From contig NC_133394.1 of assembly GCF_047511655.1 (NCBI RefSeq), forward strand, positions 112,057,343 through 112,121,342: a DNA stretch of 64,000 bases. The letters run 5' to 3'. Within the stretch, counting starts at the first letter, position 1, and each line of letters starts with the position of its first letter. A program made the position numbers and the translations under genes. Source of the DNA: Castor canadensis. Lineage: Eukaryota > Chordata > Mammalia > Rodentia > Castoridae. Below, in pieces: positions 12,501 to 24,500 of this stretch. Below the pieces are notes generated by a model that saw only the letters and a program-made list of their open reading frames with translations, ran no database searches and was not told the origin of the DNA.

Positions 12501-15500
12501 GTACAGGATACTTCTAGGACTTCAAACAGACAAGACCAGAAAAGAATCTCTCCAAAGCATATTACATATAGTTAAAACATTAATCATACAGAACAAAGAA
12601 AGAATATTGGCAGGAGAGAAGTGCCAAGTCACCTCTAAAGGCAAACTGATCAGAATAACAGCAGATTTCTCAACAGAAATTTAAACACAAGGAGTGCATA
12701 GAATGATGTATTTCAAAACTTGAAAGAAAATAATTGCCAACCTAGATTACTGTACTCAGCAAACTTATCCTTCATTATTAAAGAAGGAAAAAAATCTTCC
12801 ATGATAAACAAAACCTAAAGCAATTCATGACCACTAACATGCACTGAAGAAAATACTTAAAGGCATCCTATACACAGAGGAAGAGGATAAATGCAACTAT
12901 TAAAACATGGGGAAAAATCTTACTAGATTAGTAGATGAGTAAATGAAGAGTAAGAAAGAACCAAACACTACAAAAACAAAATGGTAGGAACTACATATGT
13001 TTCAATAATAACTCTGAATGTTAATGGCCCAATTCTGCAATCACAAGACACAAACTAGCAGATTACCATTTGTTGCTTACAAGAAATGCACCTCACTGGC
13101 AAAAGACAAATATAAGCTTAACGTGAAATGATAGAAAAAGATTTTCCAAGCAAATGAAGCGCCAAAGCAAGCAGGAGTAGCCATACTTATATCTGAAGAA
13201 GCAGATTTCAAACCAAAATTAGTCAGGAGTGACAAAGTCACTTCATATTGATAAAGGGAACAATTCATCAGGAAGATATAACAATTATAAACATACTCAC
13301 ACCACATGTTGGTACATCCAATCTCATAAAACAAACTCTACTGAATACAAAAGCATGGATATCCCAAAACAAGAATAGTGGGTGACTTTAATATCTCATT
13401 TTCACCAAAAGATGGTCTTCCAACAAAAAATACACAATAAAGAAACTTCAGAATTAAATAATACTATACATCAAGTGGAATTAATATATCCACAGAATGT
13501 TCCACCCAACAACTGCAGAATACACATTCTTTCCAGCAGTCCATGGAACTCCAAAGTAGATCATATCTTAGAACACAAAGTCTTAATAAATACAAGAAAA
13601 TTGAAATAACTTCATGCATTTTATCAGATCACAATGGAATAAAACTAGAAATCAATAAGAAGAGAAAATACAGAAAACATTCAAACACATGGAGACTAAG
13701 CAGTTCACCTTTAAATAATCGGTGGGTCATCAAAGAAGTAAAGGGGGAGGGAAGAATAAAAAAATTTCTATAATCAAATGAAAATGAAAAAAACAACTTA
13801 CAAGAACCTGTGGGATACAACATAGGCAGTGCTAAGAGGAAAGTTATAGCTATGAGTGCTTACATCAAAAAGAAAAATCAAGACATCTCAAATAAATAAC
13901 CTAATGATTTACCTCAAGTTCTTAGAGAAACAAAAGCCAAACCCAAAAGTAGTTGATGGAAAGAAATAAAAATTGTGGCAGAAATTAATGAAATGGAGAC
14001 CAAAAGACAAATGCAAAGGATCAGTGAAACAAAAACTTGATTCTTTGAGAAGAAAACAAGAATGAACAACCTTTATCCATACTAACCAATAGAGATGAGA
14101 AAGGGGACATCACAAAAAAAAATGCCAATGAAATTAAGCAAGTAGAAGGATACAAAACCAACATGCAAAAATCAGTAGCTTTCCTATGCATCAACAACAA
14201 AGAGGCTAAGAATGAAATCAGGAGAACAATCCCATTCAAAATAGCTTAAAAAATTAAATACCTAGGAACAAACCTAACTAAGGAGGCAAAAGACCTCTAC
14301 AATGAAAACTATGCAACCTTGAGGAGACTGAAGAAGACACTAGAAAGACTTCCTATTTTCATGAATCGGCAGAGTGATATTGTAAAAATAGCTATACTTC
14401 TGAGAGCAGTTGATTGCAATTTCAATTAGAATTCCAGTGTCATTTTTTCAAGAAACTGAAAAAATAATCCTAAAATTCATATGAAAGCACAAAAGACCCT
14501 GAGTGGCCAAAGCAATCCTGAACAAAAAGAACAAAACTGGAGGTAACACAATACCCGAGTTCAATTTATACTATAGAACCATAGTAACAAAAATAGCATG
14601 GCACTGGCAAAAAATTAGATGTATAGACCAAAGAAACAGAAGATCCAGAAACGAACTAACACAGCTACAGCCCTCTGATTTTTGACCAAGGCACCAAAAA
14701 CATACGTTGGAGAAAAGACATCCTCTTTAACAAATGGTGTTGGAAAAACTGGATATTCACATATAGAAGACTAAAAGTAGACCCTATTGTTCACCCTGTA
14801 CAAAATTTGGTTCAAAATGGATCAAAGGTCCAAATGTAAGTTTGAAATTTTGGAACTACTAGAGGAAAATATAGGGAAGACCCTTGAAGATAGAGGTGTA
14901 GGAAATGCCTTTCTGAACAGGACTCTCTCTAATTGCTCAAGAAATCAGAGTAAGAACTGACAAATGTGATTGCATCAAACTAAAAGCTTCTGCACGACAA
15001 AGGAAACAATGACCTGAATGAAGACTCGACCCACAGGATGATATCTGGAATATATGCATTCCAAAAATTAAACACCAGACAAACAACCCAATTAATGAAT
15101 AGGCAAAAGAAGACGTCACAACAAGTACAAATGTCTTCTTGTCAAATGTCTTGGGACAAAATGAATTGTCACAAGAAGTACAAATGTTGGTCAATGAATA
15201 CAAGAAGAAGTGCAAATTGAAATGACATTGAGATTCCATCTCACCCTAATTGCAATGCCATCATCAAGAAAACAACAGCAGGGCCGGGAGAGTGACTCAA
15301 GTAGTAGAGCACCGAACTAGCAAGCTCGACACCCTGAGTTCAAACCCAGTACCACAAAGAAATTAATTAATTAAATTTAATTTAAAAAATAATGAAAATA
15401 TTGACAAGAATGTGAGGAAAAGGAACCCTTGACATTGTTGTTGAGGATGTAAATTAGTACAGCTGCTGTGGAAAGCAGTATGGGGCTCCTTAAAAAAGAG

Positions 15501-18500
15501 AACTCCCGTATATATGATCCTGATATCATACAGTGGAAGGAGTGTACATCAACATACAAGAGAGATGCCAGCAAAGCCATCTTTTTAGCAGCACTAGTCA
15601 CAAGAGCCAAACTTGTAATCAGCCTAGGTGTCCATCAACCAATGAATAGATAAAGACAATGTTGTATATTTACAAAATGGAGTATTACTCAGTCAGAAAG
15701 AAGAATGAAATTGCATCCTTTATAGGAAAATAGATGGCACTGGAGTTCATCATGTTGAATGAACTAAACCAGACTGAGATAGATACATACCCATGTTCTT
15801 TCTCCTATGCAGAATCTAGATTTTTTAATTATGCAAATGTAAAACAGGGAATTCTGGGGAGTGGGAACCAGTGGGAAAGGGGAGGGTGAAAGAAGAGGAC
15901 TAACAGGGTGGTGAATATGATTGAAATACTTCATATGCATGTATGAAAATAGAATAATGAAACCTGCTAAAAATTATTTCAAGGGGGAGGGGTAAGAAAG
16001 ATTAATGGGGTGAGTTTGAGATGATAAACCATCACATTGAAATCCCTTTGTGCAATCAATATATGCTAATTTAAAATTTTTTTAAATAAAATAGTGCCTA
16101 GCAAGATAGCAAGCACTGAATAAATATTAGCTATTATTATTATTACCCTGTTTTGGCAGTATTAAGGTTTAACCACAGGGGTTCATGCTTGTTAGGCAGG
16201 CTTTCTTCTGCTTGAGCCAAGTCTCCAGCCCTAGTTACCTGGACATAGGGACTTGCTTTTTTTCCAGGCTGGCCTGGACTATGGTCCTCCTGTTTAAGGC
16301 ACCATCCCCCACCATAGCTGGGATGACGTTAGTATACCAGCATGCCTGACTTTTTCCCACTAAGATGGAGTCCTGTGAACATTTTGCCTAGAATTGCAAA
16401 TTCCAGGGATGGCCTGGAATTGCAGTCCTCCCGATCTTAGCCTCCCAAGCTCTAGCACTCCAGGCACAACCCACTGGTGCCTGACATAGCTGTTGTTATT
16501 ATCACTATAGACATTCTCTTAGCATTCAACTTGTGCATGAGAATTTCTTGGCCTAATGTCTAAATAATCTAGTCTTAAAAAACAAATTAAAAAGTCAAAA
16601 GCAAACTTCTGCTTTGCAATACCCATGAAAACACAAATTCCGGTATAAAAGGAAATTGGCTTTATAAGATCATTTAAAGTGTTTGATGTATGTGAACATT
16701 ATATTCTTTTCTCTAAACTCTTACTGATTACTGAGTGACCTTAATAATATAGCAATTTGCTTTATGTAACTTTTTTTTAATTAGAGAAAAGCGTTTGCAG
16801 GAATGGAAAGCCCTGAAGAAAAAACAAAAATTTGGGGAATTAAGAGAAATTTCTGGAAATCAGTACGTGAATGAAGTCACAAATGCAGAAAAAGATTTGT
16901 GGGTTATAATTCATCTATACAGATCAAGGTAATTACCATAGTATTTCAAAATGTTAATGTACAGATATTCTAAAAGACCTTTCTGGTTTTAAGATTCTAT
17001 AATGCAGGCTGGTGGAGTGGCTCAAACGGTAAGAGCACCTACCTAGCAAGCATGAGGTCCTGAGTTCAAATCCAGTGCTGCCAAAAAAACAAAGATTCTG
17101 TAATGCTTATAACAGAATATTCAAGAAAAAAGAAATGTGTGTGTTATACATAAATACATCTGTAGAGTTTTTGCTAGCCATTGGGTTTAGGGATTAAACT
17201 GGGTATTTAAAATAGCTTTGTCACTTACAGAACTTGTCACGTTTATTTTAAAACCTAAGTACTCTGTGGTAGTTGGTTAGACTTTTTTTTATTATTATGT
17301 CTGGTGAGTTGGCTACAATCACAGCTTCTCAGAAGGCAGGGATTGTGGTCCCAAGCCAGCCTGGGCAAATAGTTAGTGAGACCTCATCTCAATCAATAAT
17401 CTGGGTGTGTCCATCATCCTAGCTAAATGGGAGACATGAGTAGGAGGTTTGTGGCATAGCTTGGACATGGACAAAAATGGGAGCTCCTATTTGAAAAATC
17501 AATAAAGCAAAAAAAAAAAAAAGGCTATAGGAATGGCTCAAGCAGTAGAGTACCTGTCTAACAGAGTTCAAACCCCAGTACTGCTAAATTTTTTTGTTAT
17601 GAAAATTTTCAAAAGTACAGAAAATTAGAATAATAAGGTAAATATTCTAAATATTCACCATATAGATTCAACAACGAACATTTTGCCATCTGTGTATGTA
17701 TGTGTGTTTGTGTGTATGTTTATCTGCATTTGTGAAACATATTATCCACAGTGTGATGATATATTTCTAATTCCTTCAGCATATACCTTCAAAACATGGG
17801 GTGTCCCAAAGGAAGAAAAATCTTTGTTTTCCCCTCTACCTATCTTAGGTTCATGCCTGAGGCCTGCAAATTAGACTGTCAAAAGACAGATTAACAAGAA
17901 AAAAACAAGTACAAGTCTATTAAGGGAGAAGAACTTGGGAGTATCTGGAAGGGTGGTGAGAACTGGGCTTGTGAAGCATCTTAACAACAGAAGAGCAGAT
18001 TTGTCAGCAAGTCACAAAATGGAGCTTGAGCTTGTAGGGGTAGCAAATGATGGAAAGGAGACTAATGGGGATTAAGGTTGTTTTAGGAAGGTTTGTTAGG
18101 AACATTGCTCTGGCACTTCTCTGGGCTGGTAAGAGTTGAGTTGTCCTCCCATGGTGAAGAATCATCCTGCCCTTCCTGACAGGGAGAGGGAGGGCAGAGA
18201 GTTTTTCTTGTGTTTCTTTTCCATTGCTTTCAGCTCAACATAATCCTTATGCCAGAATGGCATGTCTTGGGATGGCATACTCCCCTTCAAGAGTACTCTT
18301 CTGCATAATCACAATGGCATTTCCCATCTAACAAAATTAACAGTGATTCCTAATAGTGTCTAATACCTACTCCTTTTTCAAGTTTTTCCAACCACTTCAA
18401 AATACACTTAATAAATACATATACTTTTGAACTGCCAATCACAGATGAGGCAGTACATGCAGACATTTCATGTCTCTTAAGGACCCTTTAACAGGAAATC

Positions 18501-21500
18501 ACCCTGCCCTGCCCTATTCCTCCAACAGTTAATCTTAGTACCCAGTCGTGCTGATTACAACCCATGCACCCCCAGGTCTCATCAACCTAGCACAGCAGTC
18601 ACTGGGGAGACTGGACTTTTCCCCAAGTCTATTTCTTTCACTGAAGCTGTTCCCCCAGCTTCAGATCCCCATCCCTATGCCTCAGAGCTACAGAGGCTGT
18701 GACAGCAGCCATATTGGCTTCATTGTCCTTTTCTCAATTTCTGGATAATAAATTTCTTCTCTCATCAAGTTCTTAGAGAAATTCAGAGCAATTTATGCAA
18801 ATTTCAATTCTGTAATTTATCAGCTCATCATTTTCTCAGTTAAATTTTGACAGAACAATATGCCCCATAAAAGAAAGCATTATTATTTTAATTAAAACTC
18901 ATGGTAGATGATTTTTTTTCTTTGCTGGCACTGGGGCTTGAACTCGGGGCCTTGTACTTGTGAGGCAGGTGCTATACCACTTGAGCCATACCTCCAACAA
19001 AGTAGATGAATTTTAAGTACTTTTGAGGTCCTAAAAACAATCACCTTCCCATTTTACCTATGTCAATTATTTGGGGAAGCCAATTTGTAAATGCTGCTGG
19101 TAGTAGTTCTCACAAGTAAGGATGAGAAACACTGACATCAACAAAGCTAGGATCTGTTTGTAGTAAATGTTGTATACTGATGTGGTTCACTTCATGTCAT
19201 TTCTGACCCTATGAGCAGCATAATAATGTTGTTTCTGGATGTTCATAAAGATGGTAAGAAAATAATTCACTTCAATTGTTATTTCTAGATAATTACCAAT
19301 TTTAATAAGTAATTTTCAAACAATTCATTAAGGTTGAATGTGTTTAGTCTGCCTCAAATGTCACATACTTTGGTACTTTGGTATTCATATTCTCAAAGAG
19401 TAAGGATATGGTTTCTTTTTTGTTTTTATTTTTTTTTTATGAGACAGAGACTTGTTATGTAACCCAGGCTGGACTTGAACTCATGATCTTCCTTACTTGG
19501 CCTCTGAGTGCTAGGATTACAGGTGTGCACCACTATTCCTGACTTGGTTTTGTAGTATTGTAAGTATGTGTGACCTCCTCAGAACGATTTTGTTGTTGCT
19601 GTTGGTACCAATCTAAGACAGTTATATAAAATACTAGTTTTTTTGATAGTAAGAAAATATATTTGGGATTGGGTGGTGTAGCTCAGTGGTAAAGGGTTTG
19701 TCTAGCATGCACAAGGCCTTGAGTTCAATCCCCAGCACCACCAAGAAAGAAAAGAGAAGAAGAAAATAAAGTCACATACTGGTATATGACATATGTTTAA
19801 AGAACATAATGATAATCCAAATTTATAAAATGTATAATAGAAAATGATTGAGTTGCAAATATTGTTTAGAAAAGTGTAGTCTTTGTTTTGTTTTGTTGTG
19901 CTGGGGATTGAACCTAGGACCTTGTATATGTTAGGCAAGCACTCTACTACTAAACTATATCCCTATCCCAGAAAAGTCTCATTTTTAACAACGTATTTAC
20001 TCATAACTTTTTAATATCATAAAGCAAAGTATAACTGTTAAATAATTTTATTTCGAGTTACCGTCTATAAATTTTATAGGGAAGTATGTTTAAACTAGAT
20101 TTATAGAATTTGGCATACTTTCCATTCAGGTGAAAGCTTGGCCTCTCTAAGGTGTCTTGAGGGTGTCTAACTCAACCTGAGCCAGCCACAAGTCAGTTTT
20201 GTTTCTGGTTTTATTCAGTCTTATACCTGTGCCCATATTCTAACTTGGGGTAGTCATATTATTCCTATTTCCAGGTGCGTATTTAGAAACTTTTATGTTG
20301 TAAACAGAGCCTTAACTTGTCTTCCTTAGCTGCTTTTTCTGTAGATTTGTATATTACCTCACCTAGAATTCAGAGGATTCTAAGAATTTGGTTGATGTTG
20401 AGGATGCAAAGGTGAATAAGGCAGCTGTCTCTGCTGTTACATTAATTTCAATATAGTAGAGGGAGACAAATTGTAGAGTCTTTTAGGTGCTATTTTTGCA
20501 TAGAGTGCAGGTGCCGAACACAGGAGTAGTTAAATTCCACCTTCAAAGAAACATGGAAAGTTCTAAAGGGTAAGTTAATTCTTGATCTTAGCCTTAAAAA
20601 AAGGAAAGTTCCCCCAGGTTTGCAAAGTTGGAGGAAATAGGTAGGATGAATGGGTATTTTATGTGGAATAAGCAGCTTGAACAGAGTTCCAAAGTAAAAA
20701 ACATCACGGTGCTTGGGGGACTTTAAGTAATTTGATCAGCCCCAAGCATATGGTGCTGGAGAGCTAGGCTGAGACCAGAGATGGAGACCCTTGAAGGACA
20801 CCCTGAGAAGGCAGTGAGGAGTCGTTGAAGGTTTTTAAACTTTGGAGAAGGATGGAATCTCAGGGTTATCAAATAAGTTTTTCATGCTGAGCTTCCACTG
20901 TAAGTAGGTCAAGGATGAATCTGGGCAACCAATCTGGAAACAGATTTAGGGTAATCTAACAGACCTCACATAAGGAAGGAGTAAAGTAGTAGGTGAAGAG
21001 AGGAGAAGAGCACTATGATAGAAGGAAGTGGAATCAGTATGACTTGATTACTGATTTGACACGGCAGAAGAGAAATGTTTGACCTGAATGCTGACCTAAT
21101 AAAATAAATGAGAATGATTGGATTTTTTTGGTGGGGAAGAAAGGGAGATGAAATTCATCAGCTGTTAGCAGGATGGTTAGGATTGTTCAGGGGATGTATC
21201 TGGAATGAGAACTAGGGTCCAGCATATAATCCTAAGGGAACATTTACAGTTGAGGTAGAGTCAGAAGAGGGAAGTCAGAGAGATTAAAAGGAAATTAATA
21301 GAAAGTATTGTCACAGAAGCCAAAAGAGGAGAGTATTTCAAGAATAATGATGAGCAAAACATAGAGACTTTTGTTTCTTTTTTCATTTGGGCTGTGACTA
21401 GAAGAGAGTGGTTATTAGAAAAGGACACAGAGTTGTCAGAGATTTTTTAAAAATTAAGATTTATTAGCAAGTGTGTTTAGATGAAGTGAGGAAGAGTATT

Positions 21501-24500
21501 TGGAGAAGGAAGGATGAGAAAACGGGAGAGGAGGCAAGCAGAGAGGTGTACTATCTGAACTGGAAGGGATGTGGAATTCAGGAAGGATAATGAGATTACA
21601 CCTGAAATCATTTGGTAAAGCAACTGGGAGGAAAGGGAAGAATGGATATAATGGGATGATTGAGCAGGAAGAATTATAGAGGTTTTGCTTATACTTCCAA
21701 CCAATTTACATTTTCCCATAAGAAGTAATTCTGGAGAATGGGGCCAGGATGTAGCATGGAATGGGATGCCAAAGAAGACTGTGGGTGAAGTTCATTAGTT
21801 AAGAAAGTCAGGGAAACCTGAGATGGTGAATTTTGGATGTGGGCTCATTATGTGAAATTAACTCATAATGGTGACAGAGTTTGGATCCCTTTATTTCAAT
21901 TCAGAATTTGCAGACATTCCCTAGAAGTGTGCTATTGTTTGTTTGCTTTTTCTGTAACCTACCAACTAAACTGATGCTAAGGTGAACTGCAGTTTGTCTA
22001 AATTAGGCATCGGATTTCTATGATAGCTACTTCATTCTCAGGCTGTAGTGGTGTTTCCAGTAAAAGTCAGAGGACTTACGTACAGTTCATCTTTGCTAAA
22101 GGTAACAATAGAGGATGATAAGGATATGATATTATGTAGAAAGCTAAAGATATATTTTTATCCTGGGGATATTTTACTCATTTTATTAGACCGATGTGAA
22201 TACTCTGTTTTTAAAATATATTGTGTGTACTCTGTTTTTAAAATATATTGTGTGTACTGTTTCTCTTTTTAGCATTCCAATGTGTTTATTGGTTAACCAG
22301 CATCTTAGTCTCCTAGCAAGAAAGTTTCCAGAAACTAAATTTGTTAAAGCCATCGTGAATAGCTGTATTCAACACTACCATGACAATTGTTTACCAACAA
22401 TTTTTGCTTATAAAAATGGTCAGATAGAAGGCAAATTCATTGGAATTATAGAATGTGGAGGGATAAACCTCAAGTTAGAAGGTAATGATGTTATTTTAAC
22501 AATTTGCTTATAAAGAATAACCAGTGAAAACTTCCACAGATTAACATGTATCATGAAAGTTTACTTCCTTGAAACAAAGTATTTTCCTTGAATGCCTCCA
22601 GATCAGTTTTCTTACAATGATATAATTTTATCCTAATACCCTTTGCTTAAAATTCCACCCCCCCAACCCTTTTGCTTTTTATTATTTTTCAAATAGGGTG
22701 TTGCTTTTTTGCCTAGTCTGGACTGGGCTACAGTCCTCCTATTTGTGCTTCTCGTGTAGCTGGAATGACAGGCACATGCCACCGTGCCCCGCTGTTTATT
22801 GGTTGAGATGGGGTCTCAGGAACTTTTTGGCCCATCTCTTCCTCCTGAGTAACTAGGATTATAGGTGCAAGTGACCACACCTGGCTAATCTTGACACTAT
22901 TAAGTGTATAGTTCAGTAGCACCAAGCATGTTCATGTTGTGTTTCCATTACTGCCATCCATCTCCAGAATTCTCTTCATCTTGCATACCTGAACCTCTGG
23001 ACCAATTAAACAATAATTTCTCATTCTGTCCTCCCTCCAGCCCCTGACAACCACCAATCTACTTTCCATCTCTATGAATTTGTCTACTCTAGGTGCCTCC
23101 TATAAGTCCATCGTAGCTTATTTTGTCCTTTTGTGACTGATATCACTCAGCAAAAATTTTTTGTCAAGCAGATGGGCATGAAGTGGCATCTTCTTTTCTG
23201 AAGGTTCACCTTTGTTGTTATAGAAAGTATCAGAATTTCCTTCCTTTTGAAGTCTTAAATAATGTCCCACTCAAAACACCACATTTTGTGTATCCATTCA
23301 TCTGTTGATGGACACTTAGATTGCTTTTATCTTTTGATTATTGTGAACAATGCTGCTGTAAATATGGGTGTACAAATAATCTGCTCAAGTTATTTTCAAT
23401 AGTTCTGGGACTATATCCAGAAGTATAATTGCTAGATCATATGGCACTTCTGTTTTAATTTTTTAGGAACTATTTGGCCCATATTTTGTATTTTAGTTTC
23501 TATATATCCAATAAAATATAAGGATTTATAATATTGTAAATTTGAAACTATTCGGTAAATGGCACTACATTGTAGTGAAACTTGCTTTTAAAAACTCAGT
23601 AATGCTTTTCAGAATCTCTCGGCTGCTTCATATGTGTCTGGTTCAATAATTTTAAATCCTATGTGGCATTCTATCATCAGATGTATCTCAATTTATTTGT
23701 CATTCCCCTACTGACAGAAATGTGATTTTTTTTCCAGTTTTTCCGTTGCAGATCATTCTGGTGTGTGTATCCTTGTGCCTGTCTGTGAGAGTCTTTCAAG
23801 GACAGAGAGGGAATTGTGAGCTCATAGGGCCTACACATTTTCAACTCCACTAGATAGTTGACAAATTCCTTCACAGTGGATAGTACCAATTTATCCTTCC
23901 ATCAGCAATGTGTGAGAGTTCGCATTTCTCCCCCATCTTCTCCATGTTGAGTATTGCTATCCTAGTATTTATTTATTTATTTTTGTCAAGCTGATGGGTA
24001 TGAAATGGGATCTCATCAGTATTTAAATTTGGATTCGTAGTGGGGTAAACTTTTTTTTTTAGCACATACTTGTCACTGTGATTTCTTCTAATTGTCTATA
24101 TGCTTTGCCCATTTTTTAATTGTTTTTATTCATCTATTTATAGAAGTGTGTGTGGGTAAAGTTCAGGTGAATACTTTTATAGTATCATTAATAGATTCTC
24201 ACTAGTTGTGGCTTAGCATTTCATGTGTGTGTGTGTGTGTGTTGCTAGGGATCCAGCTCCGGACCTCTTGTGCTAGCCATTGATGTGATGTATACCTGCA
24301 ACCTGGATTTGCTGTTCTGGATACAGGGTCTGGCTACGTTGCCCAAACTGGTCGTGAACTCCTGGGCTCAAGCAATCCTCCTGCCTCAGACTTTCAAGTA
24401 GCTGGGACTACAGACATGCACATTGCATCAACTTCATTGTGATTGTCAGACAAAAGTTATAATATTGGCATAGTCAAAATTTTTCCTTATTTTATACATT

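Larger units (their letters stand above)
11100..16090 (+). mobile_element. Degenerate LINE-1 with 5' UTR monomers, ORF1 and ORF2 remnants
   Basis: A long L1 in the sense of PDCL2 intron 3. The 5' part (about 11118-11700) shows tandem monomers. ORF1 text runs to about 12690, with a recognisable C-terminal piece ([15 protein letters not shown] and [11 protein letters not shown]). ORF2 endonuclease text follows at 13070-13350 ([19 protein letters not shown] in frame). Most of the reverse-transcriptase core is missing near 14100, and the remainder continues ([15 protein letters not shown] at about 14560) to an AT-rich 3' end near 16085. Stops and frameshifts are everywhere, so the copy is dead. 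A younger SINE sits inside at 15282-15390. Confidence 0.85.

Noticed and set aside
12490-12684. 64-codon frame ending [11 protein letters not shown]
   Set aside because: It is the C-terminal part of L1 ORF1 with decayed surroundings.
14503-14685. 60-codon frame with protein-like text ([15 protein letters not shown])
   Set aside because: It is L1 ORF2 sequence inside a dead element, not a host gene.
22048-22272. 74-codon frame running into PDCL2 exon 5
   Set aside because: It ends within intron 4 and consists of intronic sequence and the 27-bp duplication. The splice site and family alignment fix the exon start at 22273.
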